Source of the DNA: CAYXGZ01 sp964464755
GTDB taxonomy: Bacteria; Planctomycetota; MHYJ01; JACPRB01
DNA length: 64,000 bases
Direction: 5' to 3'
Assembly: GCA_964464755.1 (NCBI GenBank)
Contig: CAYXGZ010000013.1
Location: forward strand, 8,971-72,970
The position numbers and the translations under genes are program-made. Of this stretch, positions 47,584 to 55,180 are shown one piece after another (the stretch's first letter is position 1; every line of letters begins with the position of its first letter). The notes beneath the pieces are model-generated. The model ran no database searches. It was not told the origin of the DNA and saw nothing but the letters and a program-made list of their open reading frames with translations.

Positions 47584-48807
47584 TCACCACGACAGGGCGG
47601 CCGCCACCGACAGGAGGTCGTCGTCCGGGTCGCCCGGGCCCGCCGTGCGGTTGATCTCGTACTGCGCCTTCACGAGCAGGTTGACGTAGATCCGGTAGCC
47701 CGCGCCCACCTCGAAGCGCCGGGTGTCCCGCTCCCACTTGTGCTCCGCGCCCCCGACGTCGATCCGCCCGAAGTGGATCGCGCCCACGCGCGCGCAGGCG
47801 AAGAAGCCCGGGAAGAAGGCGTAGCGGCCCTCGACGTACCAGCCCAGCGCCGAGGGGTGATCGGCGACGTTCGTGACGTCCCAGGTGGTCCGGTACACCT
47901 CGGCGAACGCGGTGAAGTGCCCGATCCCGTACTCCGCGTCGATCCCGACGAGGGACTGGTCGTACTTCGAGCGGTCCTTCGAGGCGGGGAGGAGGTCCTC
48001 GATCTCGCGGCGGAGGTAGGGGCCCTTGGCCGCGTTGAGCCCGAGGCGCAGGCCGATCGTCGGGACCCAGCTCGCCCGGCCGGACCACGCGAGGTGGTCC
48101 CGGTCCCCTCCCTGCCAGGTCCACTCGTCGGGCCGCTCGCAGGGCGCCGCGTTGGTCAGCGCGAGCCGCAGGTCCGCTCGCTTCGACGCCGCGAAGAGCA
48201 GGACGCCGCTGTGGTAGACCGGGCCCCAGAGCATCGAGACCCAGTCCAGCTTCTTGTCGGGGATGTCGCGGCGCGAGAGCAGCCCCGCGCCCGAGGGCAC
48301 CGGCTTGCCGTCACCGATCGTCGTCACGTGGTCGTACACGATCGGCGCCCGCACGAACGGGTTCTTCATCGGGTCGTGGCGGGGCACCCAGTTGCCCAGC
48401 GGCGTCGCGAACTTGCCGGCCTGGGCGGAGAACGACCAGTCCCCGCCGACCTCCCAGGTCCCGCGCACGAAGGCCTCGTCGAGCCGCAGGTCGAGGTGGC
48501 CCACGGCCTGGGGGTCGAAGCCGTCGTCCGCCCGCGCCTGCAGCAGGGCGCTCCAGTGCTCGCCGTACGAGGCGTCCGCGAAGACCGTCAGGCGGGGGCT
48601 GAAGAAGGAGTCGTCCTCGAGGAGCAGCCCCGGGGCCGTCTCGTCGGTGGAGTAGAACTCGACGTCGGCGATCCCGGAGAACGAGAGCGAGAAGTCCCCG
48701 AGGTCGAGGCGGGGCCCGGCCTCGTGGAGGCCGAGGAAGCCGTCGTCCTGGGCCGAGGCGGGGAGCGCGGCGGCGAGGGCGAGGAGCAGGGTCGCGGTTC
48801 GGATCAC
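47584..48807 (-). CDS. outer membrane porin-like beta-barrel protein
   Basis: This 407-residue protein has a signal peptide (VIRTATLLLALAAALPASAQ). The rest is alternating aromatic strands such as FSLSFSGIADVEFYST, LGWYVEGRYAFFPGFFA and VNLLVKAQYEINRTAG, ending in SVAAALSW with a terminal aromatic. It resembles phosphate/pyrophosphate-type or general anion porins, but the substrate is not evident. GTG at 48807 is chosen because it overlaps the cyclase stop by 4 bp and starts the signal peptide. The upstream cyclase may control a shared pathway. Confidence 0.8.
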   Translation of the reverse strand: MIRTATLLLALAAALPASAQDDGFLGLHEAGPRLDLGDFSLSFSGIADVEFYSTDETAPGLLLEDDSFFSPRLTVFADASYGEHWSALLQARADDGFDPQAVGHLDLRLDEAFVRGTWEVGGDWSFSAQAGKFATPLGNWVPRHDPMKNPFVRAPIVYDHVTTIGDGKPVPSGAGLLSRRDIPDKKLDWVSMLWGPVYHSGVLLFAASKRADLRLALTNAAPCERPDEWTWQGGDRDHLAWSGRASWVPTIGLRLGLNAAKGPYLRREIEDLLPASKDRSKYDQSLVGIDAEYGIGHFTAFAEVYRTTWDVTNVADHPSALGWYVEGRYAFFPGFFACARVGAIHFGRIDVGGAEHKWERDTRRFEVGAGYRIYVNLLVKAQYEINRTAGPGDPDDDLLSVAAALSW

Positions 48808-50504
48808 GGTTTGGCCTCCAGCGCCTGGCGGCGCGCGGTTTCCCCCGTCCCGACGCCGACGACCTCGAAGACGGGGATCGGTTGGTCGAAGCCCTTCACC
48901 TGGATCGGGGCCAGCGGCCGCAGCTCGGCGGCGCTCCCGACGTCCTTCTGCACGTCGCCGCTGACGAGCACCTGCCCGGGCTTGGCGGCGGAGCAGAGCC
49001 GGGCCGCGAGGTTCATCGCGGCCCCGATGCACGTGTAGCTCATCAGGTCCTGGGAGCCCATGCACCCGGCGACGACCTCGCCGGTGTGGATCCCGACGCC
49101 CATCGCCAGGGGCTTCTCGCCCCGCGCGGCGCGCTTCTCGTTCAGCTCCCCGAGGCGCCGGCGCATCTGGTGCGCGGCCTCCACGGCGGCCAGCGAGTCG
49201 TTCCCGTGCGACTTCGGCGCGCCGAAGACGCCGATGATCTCGTCGCCGACGTACTTGTCGACGATGCCCTTCGCGTGGACGATCTCGCGGCTCATCAGGG
49301 TCATGTACTCGTTGAGCATCGCGACGACGTCCACCGGCGGCATGCCCTGGGTCATCGCGGTGAAGCCGCGCAGGTCGGCGAAGAGGAGCGTCGCGCGCAC
49401 CAGGCGGCCGCCGAGCCCGAGGTCGCCCTTGAGCAGCTCGTCGGCCACCTCGCGGGCGACGACCTTGTTGAGGACGGCCCGCACCTTCTCCTTCGTCTCG
49501 AGGTCGCCCGCCATCGTGTTGAAGGCCCGGGCGAGGTCGCCGAGCTCGTCCCGCGAGCCCGCGTCGACCCGGTGCCCGTAGGCGCCGTCCGCGACCCGCC
49601 GCGTCCCTTCGACGAGCTTCAGCACGGGCCGCGAGATGCCGCTCGAGATCAGGCTGCTGACGACGACCGAGAGGAGGAGCGCGCCGCCCGCGACCGTGAG
49701 CAGCAGCAGCCGGAGCCGGTTCCTGGCGTCCTCGAGCGCGCGGGTTCCGACGAAGACGGCCGGCGACGCCGTCGGGGCCGCCTTCACGACGATCTCGAAC
49801 GGGGACCCGTCCACGCGGGCGGAACTCCGCCCGGCCAGGGGCGGGGGGAAGCGCCGCCGGGCGCCCACCAGCGTCCCGTCGACCACGAAGCCGGAATCGT
49901 CCTCGGGGTCCTGGAGGGCCTGGATCTCGGCGACGACCGAGGCCAGGCTGCGGCTGAAGACGACGACGCCGAGGAGGGTCTCCTGGGGGACGACCGGGAT
50001 GGCCACGGCCCGGTAGGCCGTCGCCCCCCGGACGAGCACCGACCGGGCGGGTGCCGCGGACTCGATCGCGCGCTTCAGCAGCTCGGGTTCCCCGGCGGGG
50101 ATCCCCGGGTCGCCGGGGACGAACTTGTCCCCGGAGGGGACGAGCCGGGCGATGACGGTGCCGTGGCGGTCCGCGATCGCCAGGGCGTCGAGGCGGTTGC
50201 CGAGGTTCCGGAGCTGCAGCTCCACCGCGGCGTGCGGGCCCGCGTCGGCGTAGGTCTCGGGATCCTCGAGCGCCAGGTTGAAGCGGGTCGCCCGGGCGAA
50301 GTCCTCGCCGATCCCGGCCATCCACCGCTCGTCGTTCCTCTCGACGGCCTCGAAATGGTGGATCGCGGCGGCGACGCGCCGCTCGACGAGCGTCTCGACC
50401 GCCGAGCCGAAGCCGCGCTCGGCCGCGAGCAGGGCGCCGCCGAGGAGGACGGCGACCGTCAGGAGCAGGCCGAGGAAGATCTTGGTGCGGAATCGCAGTC
50501 TCAC
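48804..50504 (-). CDS. membrane adenylate/guanylate cyclase with sensory and HAMP domains
   Basis: This 566-residue protein has an N-terminal transmembrane helix (KIFLGLLLTVAVLLGGALLA) and a periplasmic sensor of about 240 residues. A second helix (LLLLTVAGGALLLSVVVSSL) and a HAMP domain (RPVLKLVEGTRRVADGAYG) follow. The class III cyclase domain has LLFADLRGFTAMTQG with the metal Asp, DKYVGDEIIGVFGAP with the second Asp, and GVGIHTGEVVAGCMGS. NLAARLCSAAKPG completes the active site. It converts an outside signal into cAMP or cGMP. The GTG start lies 10 bp past the cupredoxin stop. Confidence 0.92.
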   Translation of the reverse strand: MRLRFRTKIFLGLLLTVAVLLGGALLAAERGFGSAVETLVERRVAAAIHHFEAVERNDERWMAGIGEDFARATRFNLALEDPETYADAGPHAAVELQLRNLGNRLDALAIADRHGTVIARLVPSGDKFVPGDPGIPAGEPELLKRAIESAAPARSVLVRGATAYRAVAIPVVPQETLLGVVVFSRSLASVVAEIQALQDPEDDSGFVVDGTLVGARRRFPPPLAGRSSARVDGSPFEIVVKAAPTASPAVFVGTRALEDARNRLRLLLLTVAGGALLLSVVVSSLISSGISRPVLKLVEGTRRVADGAYGHRVDAGSRDELGDLARAFNTMAGDLETKEKVRAVLNKVVAREVADELLKGDLGLGGRLVRATLLFADLRGFTAMTQGMPPVDVVAMLNEYMTLMSREIVHAKGIVDKYVGDEIIGVFGAPKSHGNDSLAAVEAAHQMRRRLGELNEKRAARGEKPLAMGVGIHTGEVVAGCMGSQDLMSYTCIGAAMNLAARLCSAAKPGQVLVSGDVQKDVGSAAELRPLAPIQVKGFDQPIPVFEVVGVGTGETARRQALEAKP

Positions 50505-50514
50505 GCGGCCCCCG

Positions 50515-51186
50515 TCACCGGAGATCGATCTCGACCTTCGCCGCGCCGGACGCCGGGACCTCGATCTCGCGGACCGCCGCCTTCAGGGGGTCCTCCGGCT
50601 TCTCCTTGGGCTCGTAGTTCTCCTGGTAGACGCAGAGCCGGTACCTGCCCGCGGGCAGCTCGCCGCGGATCTCGAAGCGGCCCTCGGCGTCGCAGGTCGC
50701 GAAGAACGGGTTCCCGAGCACGGCGACCACGGCGTGCATGTTCGAGTGGATCTCGCAGCGGAGCTTGACGAGGCCGGGCCTGTCGAAGTGCACCTCGCGG
50801 TCCTCGCCGGTGCCGTAGCGGCCGAGCTCCAGCTCCTTGGCCTTCGAGCGCGAGAACACGTTGTGGTATTCGTCGTCGAGGTTGGGGAAGCGGACCCGGG
50901 ACCCGACGAGCACCGGCAGCGCGAGCGGCGAGAACTGGCGATCCTTCTGGGAGATGACGGCGGGCTCGGCGGGCGGCGTCCAGGTCCCCGGCACCGACTC
51001 GAGGAAGACGATCGCGGGGCCGCGGCGGACCTCGGCGGGCACCTTGTCGCCCGGGTAGCGCGTCGGCTTCTTCCGCGCGGGCGGCGCCTCGGGGAGGCGC
51101 ACGACGCCCTCGACGCGGACGGCGGGGCCCCCGGCGCGGGGCGGCGCGATCCCGAGGAGGAGCGCGAGCAGGACGGCGGTCCTCAT
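50515..51186 (-). CDS. cupredoxin-like secreted protein
   Basis: This 223-residue protein has a signal peptide (MRTAVLLALLLGIAPP). A plastocyanin-like domain has the four type 1 copper ligands as His in DDEYHNVFS and Cys, His and Met in LRCEIHSNMHAVV. A carboxypeptidase-regulatory-like beta domain follows (GRFEIRGELPAGRYRLCVYQ). It probably carries one electron or binds copper in the periplasm. GGGAGG lies before the ATG, and it follows the kinase stop by one base, so it is in the kinase transcript. Confidence 0.85.
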   Translation of the reverse strand: MRTAVLLALLLGIAPPRAGGPAVRVEGVVRLPEAPPARKKPTRYPGDKVPAEVRRGPAIVFLESVPGTWTPPAEPAVISQKDRQFSPLALPVLVGSRVRFPNLDDEYHNVFSRSKAKELELGRYGTGEDREVHFDRPGLVKLRCEIHSNMHAVVAVLGNPFFATCDAEGRFEIRGELPAGRYRLCVYQENYEPKEKPEDPLKAAVREIEVPASGAAKVEIDLR

Positions 51187-51187
51187 C

Positions 51188-54100
51188 TCATTCCTCCCGT
51201 TCCTTCGGGGGTTCCTCCGGGGGCCGGTTCCGCTCGAGGTAGATCCGGGCCTGGTCCATGAACCGGCGCATCCCCTCCGCGCCCCGGGGGTCCATCGCGG
51301 CGGCCTTCTCGAACCACTCCAGCGCCTTGCGGTACGGCGCGGAGGCGTCCTGCTTGGTGAACTCGAGGAAGAGGCCGCGGTTCATGTGGACCCGTCCCAT
51401 GATCCAGGTCCCGTTCGCCATCGTCGGGCGGAGCCGGATCAGCTCCGCCGCGTCCTTCTCGGCCATGGCCAGGACGGATTCCGGATCCTCCTTGCGGGCC
51501 ATGAGCATGAACGAGAGCCCGATCGCGGCGTCGAGCCGGATGCCGACGAAGTCGGCGCGCTCGGGCTGCAGCTCCAGGGCCCGCGTGGCGGAGGCGATCG
51601 ACTCGCGCTCGGCCACCTCGGCCTGGTCGCGCTGGGACCCGAGCGCGTCGGCCCGCTGGTGGTAGGCCTGGGCCCGGCGATAGAAGAAGTCGCCCGTGGC
51701 CTGGGGGAGCTTCACCGCCTGGTCGTAGTCCGAGATCGCCTGGTCGATGAGCGCGGGGTGCGCGGCCTTCTCCCGATCGAGGATCGCGCGCACCTCCGGG
51801 CTCGAGGGAGACTTGGCGGACATCGCCATGTAGTAGCGGGCGAGACCGCGGGCGTACCACGCGTTGGCGTTCTTCGGCTCGCGCTTCACGGCCTCGGTGA
51901 AGAACTCGATGGCCCGCAGGTCGAGTCCGATCGCCTTGGCCTCCTGGCCCTTCCCGCGCAGCCAGGCGGCGGCGTTGCGGTAGCAGGTGCCGCGCCAGTT
52001 CCAGATGCGGTGCAGGCCGTCGTCGATCTTGAGGGCCGCCGCGAAATTCTCGGCCCCCTCCTGGTACGCGTCGATCGGGTCCAGCCCGCGGTCGGAGAGG
52101 ATGCCCCCCAGGGTCATCAGGGCGCCAGCGAGCGACACGTGGTTGCCCCAGTTCGGGCTCTCCGCGACGCGCTTGCGGTCGATCTCGACCGCCGCCTGGA
52201 GGTCGGGGACCGGGTCCTGGCCCTGGGCGCGCCGGCGCGAGCCGCGCTGGAAGTGGATCGTCCCCTTCAGCTCCTCGGAGCTGGCCCGGGTGGGGTCGGC
52301 GGCGAGGGCCCGGCCCGCGTCCTCGAGCGCGATGTCGAGCTCGGCGATCGAGGCCGGATCGGTGACGGCCTTGCGCATGCCGATCTGGAGCCGGGCGCGC
52401 GAGCGCCACTCGTAGTAGGCCGCGAAGCCGCGGTCCGTCTCGATCGCGGCGTTGGTCAGCTCGATGACGCGGGGGAAGTCCTCCCGGCGGAAGCTGAGGA
52501 AGAGCAGCGACTCGTAGGTCTCCTCGGGCACGGGCGGCGCGGACACGAGCCGCTCCAGCGTCTCCGCCGCGCCCTCGTCCTCGCCCCGGGAGATGGCCGC
52601 CATCGCCTGCGCGACGGCGTACTGCACGTCGGTCACCTGGCGGAGCTCGGGGGAGAGGGCGCGCAGCGCCTCGAAGTCCTTCGCGACCGCCTCGCGTGCC
52701 GCGTCGAGCCGCGGGTCGGGCCGCATCTCGAGCTCGAGGTCGCCCTTGCCGATGGAGTCGAGGTCCCGGGCGCCGGTCTGCAGGGCCTTCGACGTGGCCT
52801 GCACGCGGACGTAGCGGACCCAGTAGGAGTTGAGCACGATCCGCTCGTAGCGCGCGGGCCCGTAGGCGGGGTCCTTGGCGAGGGCCCGGTCCTGCTCGCT
52901 GAGCGCGGCGTCGTACTTCATCCGCGCGCGCAGCATGCGGCCCCGGAGGTAGTAGGGGTCGGGCGCGTCGGGCACCTCCGCCTGCACCTTCGCGCAGAGC
53001 TCCTCGAGGCGGGTCGCCTGCTTCTGCATCTCCTCGACCCGGCCGGCCCGGCGGGCGTTCAGGGCGGAGTCCAGGAGGTCGGCCGCCCGGCCCCGCATCT
53101 CCTCGACGACCTGCCGGTGCTTGCTGGCGGCGAGCTGCTCCGACTTGCGCAGCTTCGGGAGCATGAACGCGAGCGCCGTCCCCACCCCCACGACGAGGAG
53201 CACCGAGGCGACGACGACGATCTTCCGGCGGGCGATGGCCTTGGAGAGGCGGAGGCGCACCGTGGGAGGGCGCGCGACGATGGCCTCGCCGCGCCGCCAC
53301 CGGGCCAGGTCCTCCGCGAAGTCCGCGGCCCGGGAGAAGCGCCGCGCCGGGTCCTTGTCGAGCGCCTTGAGGCAGACGACCTCGAGGTCCGCCGGCACCG
53401 CGCGGCCGACCTTCGTGGGCGGCGCCGGCTCCTCGTGGAGGATCTTGTCGTAGACGGACGCGGCCGTCTGCCCCGTGAAGGGGATGCGGCGGGTCAGGAT
53501 CTCGTAGAGCACGGCGCCGAGCGCGTACACGTCCGTCCGGGCGTCGATCTCCTTCGTCGCGCCCCGGACCTGCTCGGGCGCCATGTAACCGGGCGTCCCC
53601 ATGACGGCCTGGGTCCGCGTCAGCTGCGTCTCGAAGAGTTCGGCGTGCGCGAGGCCGAAGTCCGTGACCTGCGCCCGGCCCTCGGGGTCGATCAGCACGT
53701 TGGCCGGCTTCATGTCGCGGTGGATCACGCCGTGGTGGTGGCAGTAGTCGATCGCCCGCGCGGTCTCCTCGAGCATCCGGATCAGCTCGGGCAGGGGCGT
53801 CGATCCCTCCTCGATCAGCTCCGCGAGGGTGTTGCCCGCGACGTAGGCCATCGCGATGAAGTGCGTGAAGGTCTGGTCGGGGTTCGCGATGGTCCCGACC
53901 TCGTAGACGGGGACGACGTTGGGGTGGTGGAACTGGGCCGCGATGGTTCCCTCGCGCTGGAACCGCTTGATGGAGCGGGAATCGCTCGCGCTGTCCTTCA
54001 GGATCTTCAGCGCGACCTTGCGCTTGAGCTCGATGTCCTCCGCCTCCCAGACGGTCCCCATGCCGCCGCGGCCGATCTGCTTCACCAGGAGGTACTTGGA

Positions 54101-54301
54101 GATCCGCTGTCCGGCCGCGCTGGAGGTTCCCGCGGGATGGGACCCCGTGGAGGTGACCCGCGTGCGGGCCGTGGGCGGGTTGCGCGTGGAGTCGGGCGGC
54201 TTGCGCGTCTCCTGCGACTTGGGGTGCCCCGGCCCCGGCGACTTGGTCGAATCGCCGAGGAATTTCTGGACGCGGCGTCGTTCCTGGCTGGGGTCTTCCA
54301 T
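51188..54301 (-). CDS. serine/threonine protein kinase with TPR-rich extracytoplasmic domain
   Basis: This 1037-residue protein begins with a low-complexity stretch. A Hanks-type kinase domain covers about residues 70-330 (LVKQIGRGGMGTVWEAE, KVALKILKD, HRDMKPANVLI, VTDFGLAHA, GTPGYMAPEQV). After one transmembrane helix (IVVVASVLLVVGVGTALAFML) there are some 600 residues of TPR-like helices, such as NANAWYARGLARYYMAMS. The outer repeats may sense a ligand or bind other proteins. Its neighbour is an ECF sigma factor on the same strand, a planctomycete-style pairing. Confidence 0.93.
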   Translation of the reverse strand: MEDPSQERRRVQKFLGDSTKSPGPGHPKSQETRKPPDSTRNPPTARTRVTSTGSHPAGTSSAAGQRISKYLLVKQIGRGGMGTVWEAEDIELKRKVALKILKDSASDSRSIKRFQREGTIAAQFHHPNVVPVYEVGTIANPDQTFTHFIAMAYVAGNTLAELIEEGSTPLPELIRMLEETARAIDYCHHHGVIHRDMKPANVLIDPEGRAQVTDFGLAHAELFETQLTRTQAVMGTPGYMAPEQVRGATKEIDARTDVYALGAVLYEILTRRIPFTGQTAASVYDKILHEEPAPPTKVGRAVPADLEVVCLKALDKDPARRFSRAADFAEDLARWRRGEAIVARPPTVRLRLSKAIARRKIVVVASVLLVVGVGTALAFMLPKLRKSEQLAASKHRQVVEEMRGRAADLLDSALNARRAGRVEEMQKQATRLEELCAKVQAEVPDAPDPYYLRGRMLRARMKYDAALSEQDRALAKDPAYGPARYERIVLNSYWVRYVRVQATSKALQTGARDLDSIGKGDLELEMRPDPRLDAAREAVAKDFEALRALSPELRQVTDVQYAVAQAMAAISRGEDEGAAETLERLVSAPPVPEETYESLLFLSFRREDFPRVIELTNAAIETDRGFAAYYEWRSRARLQIGMRKAVTDPASIAELDIALEDAGRALAADPTRASSEELKGTIHFQRGSRRRAQGQDPVPDLQAAVEIDRKRVAESPNWGNHVSLAGALMTLGGILSDRGLDPIDAYQEGAENFAAALKIDDGLHRIWNWRGTCYRNAAAWLRGKGQEAKAIGLDLRAIEFFTEAVKREPKNANAWYARGLARYYMAMSAKSPSSPEVRAILDREKAAHPALIDQAISDYDQAVKLPQATGDFFYRRAQAYHQRADALGSQRDQAEVAERESIASATRALELQPERADFVGIRLDAAIGLSFMLMARKEDPESVLAMAEKDAAELIRLRPTMANGTWIMGRVHMNRGLFLEFTKQDASAPYRKALEWFEKAAAMDPRGAEGMRRFMDQARIYLERNRPPEEPPKEREE

Positions 54302-54319
54302 GGGGGGATGGGTGGCCCC

Positions 54320-54348
54320 ATCCTAGCACGGGGGCGGGCCGGGTCCAA
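54320..54348 (-). promoter_or_regulatory. promoter of the TPR kinase gene
   Basis: On the minus strand TTGGAC (54348-54343) and TAGGAT (54325-54320) are 17 bp apart. The predicted start near 54313 gives a 12-nt leader, separate from the sigma gene upstream. Confidence 0.45.
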
Positions 54349-54355
54349 CGCGCGA

Positions 54356-55114
54356 TCAGAAGCGCAGCGCCAGCAGGAGCTCGCCCTGGACCTCCTCCTC
54401 GGTCAGCGCGTATTCCCGGATCCGCTCGCGGAGGATCTGCTGCAGGAGCCGCCGGGAGTAGGTGAGGTAGTTCCGGACGTCGGTCTCCTTGAGGCGGAGC
54501 TCGGCGCCAACGTCCCGGTAGGTCGGGCCGCCCCGGCCGCCGTCGGGCCGGGAGGCGGGCTCGAGGCAGTAGATCCGGAACGCCTCGTAGTAGAGGGCCT
54601 TGTTGTCCTTCTCGAGCGTCTCCTTGAACTGCGCCAGCGCGGCCTTGAAGAGCGCGTCGAACCACTCCCGGTCCCAGGCCTGGTCGGCCGTCTCGTCCGG
54701 CGTGGCGGGGCCGATGGCCTCCAGCTCGCGGGGGCCCGCCTCGAGGCTGAACATCCGGCCCTCGGGCCGGCGGGTCGCCGCCGAGCGCTCGGCGTCGATG
54801 ACGAAGTTCGTGAGCGAGCGCTTCAGGTAGCCCCGGAAGCTGCCGAGCTCGGGGCGGAGTTGGGCGAGGAACTCCTTCTCGAGGAGGTGGGAGAAGAAGG
54901 CCTGCGTCAGGTCCTTGGCGTCCTCCACGGACTTGCGCCAGGCAAGGCGGACGTGGAGGTACACCGGGCGCCAGTACGCGCGCAGGAGGCGCTCCAGCTG
55001 CTCGCGGTTGCGCGGGCTGGCCTTGTCCGCCGCCGCGAGGACGTCGTTCCAGATCGTCGTGGGGAAGCGCTGGCCGCCCCCCGCGCCGAGGCTCGTGTCC
55101 TTGAAGCCCTTCAC
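54356..55114 (-). CDS. ECF-type sigma factor, kinase-linked
   Basis: This 252-residue protein matches the planctomycete ECF group linked to Ser/Thr kinases. FPTTIWNDVLAAADKASPRN and LLRAYWRPVYLHVRLAW open it. VEDAKDLTQAFFSHLLEKEFL and GSFRGYLKRSLTNFVIDA form region 2, and TYRDVGAELRLKETDVRNYL is the region 4 helix-turn-helix. A GTG start at 55114 is used; the frame remains open far upstream only as antisense to the next kinase. It lies between two kinases, either of which may modify it. Confidence 0.88.
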   Translation of the reverse strand: MKGFKDTSLGAGGGQRFPTTIWNDVLAAADKASPRNREQLERLLRAYWRPVYLHVRLAWRKSVEDAKDLTQAFFSHLLEKEFLAQLRPELGSFRGYLKRSLTNFVIDAERSAATRRPEGRMFSLEAGPRELEAIGPATPDETADQAWDREWFDALFKAALAQFKETLEKDNKALYYEAFRIYCLEPASRPDGGRGGPTYRDVGAELRLKETDVRNYLTYSRRLLQQILRERIREYALTEEEVQGELLLALRF

Positions 55115-55122
55115 CGGCCGCC

Positions 55123-55151
55123 AGTCTACCTCCGGACTTTGGCCGGGTCGC
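55123..55151 (-). promoter_or_regulatory. candidate promoter of the kinase-linked sigma gene
   Basis: On the minus strand GCGACC (55151-55146) and TAGACT (55128-55123) are 17 bp apart, with +1 near 55116, two bases before the GTG. The -35 is weak. Confidence 0.35.
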
Positions 55152-55166
55152 CGGATTCCGCCGTGG

Positions 55167-55172
55167 TAGGAT
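55167..55172 (+). promoter_or_regulatory. -10 box of the second kinase gene, near-leaderless
   Basis: TAGGAT (55167-55172) puts +1 at 55179, two bases before the ATG at 55181. A correctly spaced -35 was not found, and the AGGA could be a ribosome site instead. Confidence 0.35.
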
Positions 55173-55180
55173 GCGGGGCC

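Noticed and set aside
47451..47654. Small plus-strand frame with RCPRCQSGRITTTG, like a transposase zinc ribbon
   Set aside because: It has no further transposase homology, runs into the antisense of the porin gene, and sits over the hsp20 leader. One CPRC motif is not enough.
51386..55180. Open frame antisense to the TPR kinase that joins the second kinase
   Set aside because: The upstream 1265 codons are mirror translation of the first kinase and the sigma gene. Kinase homology begins after the ATG at 55181.
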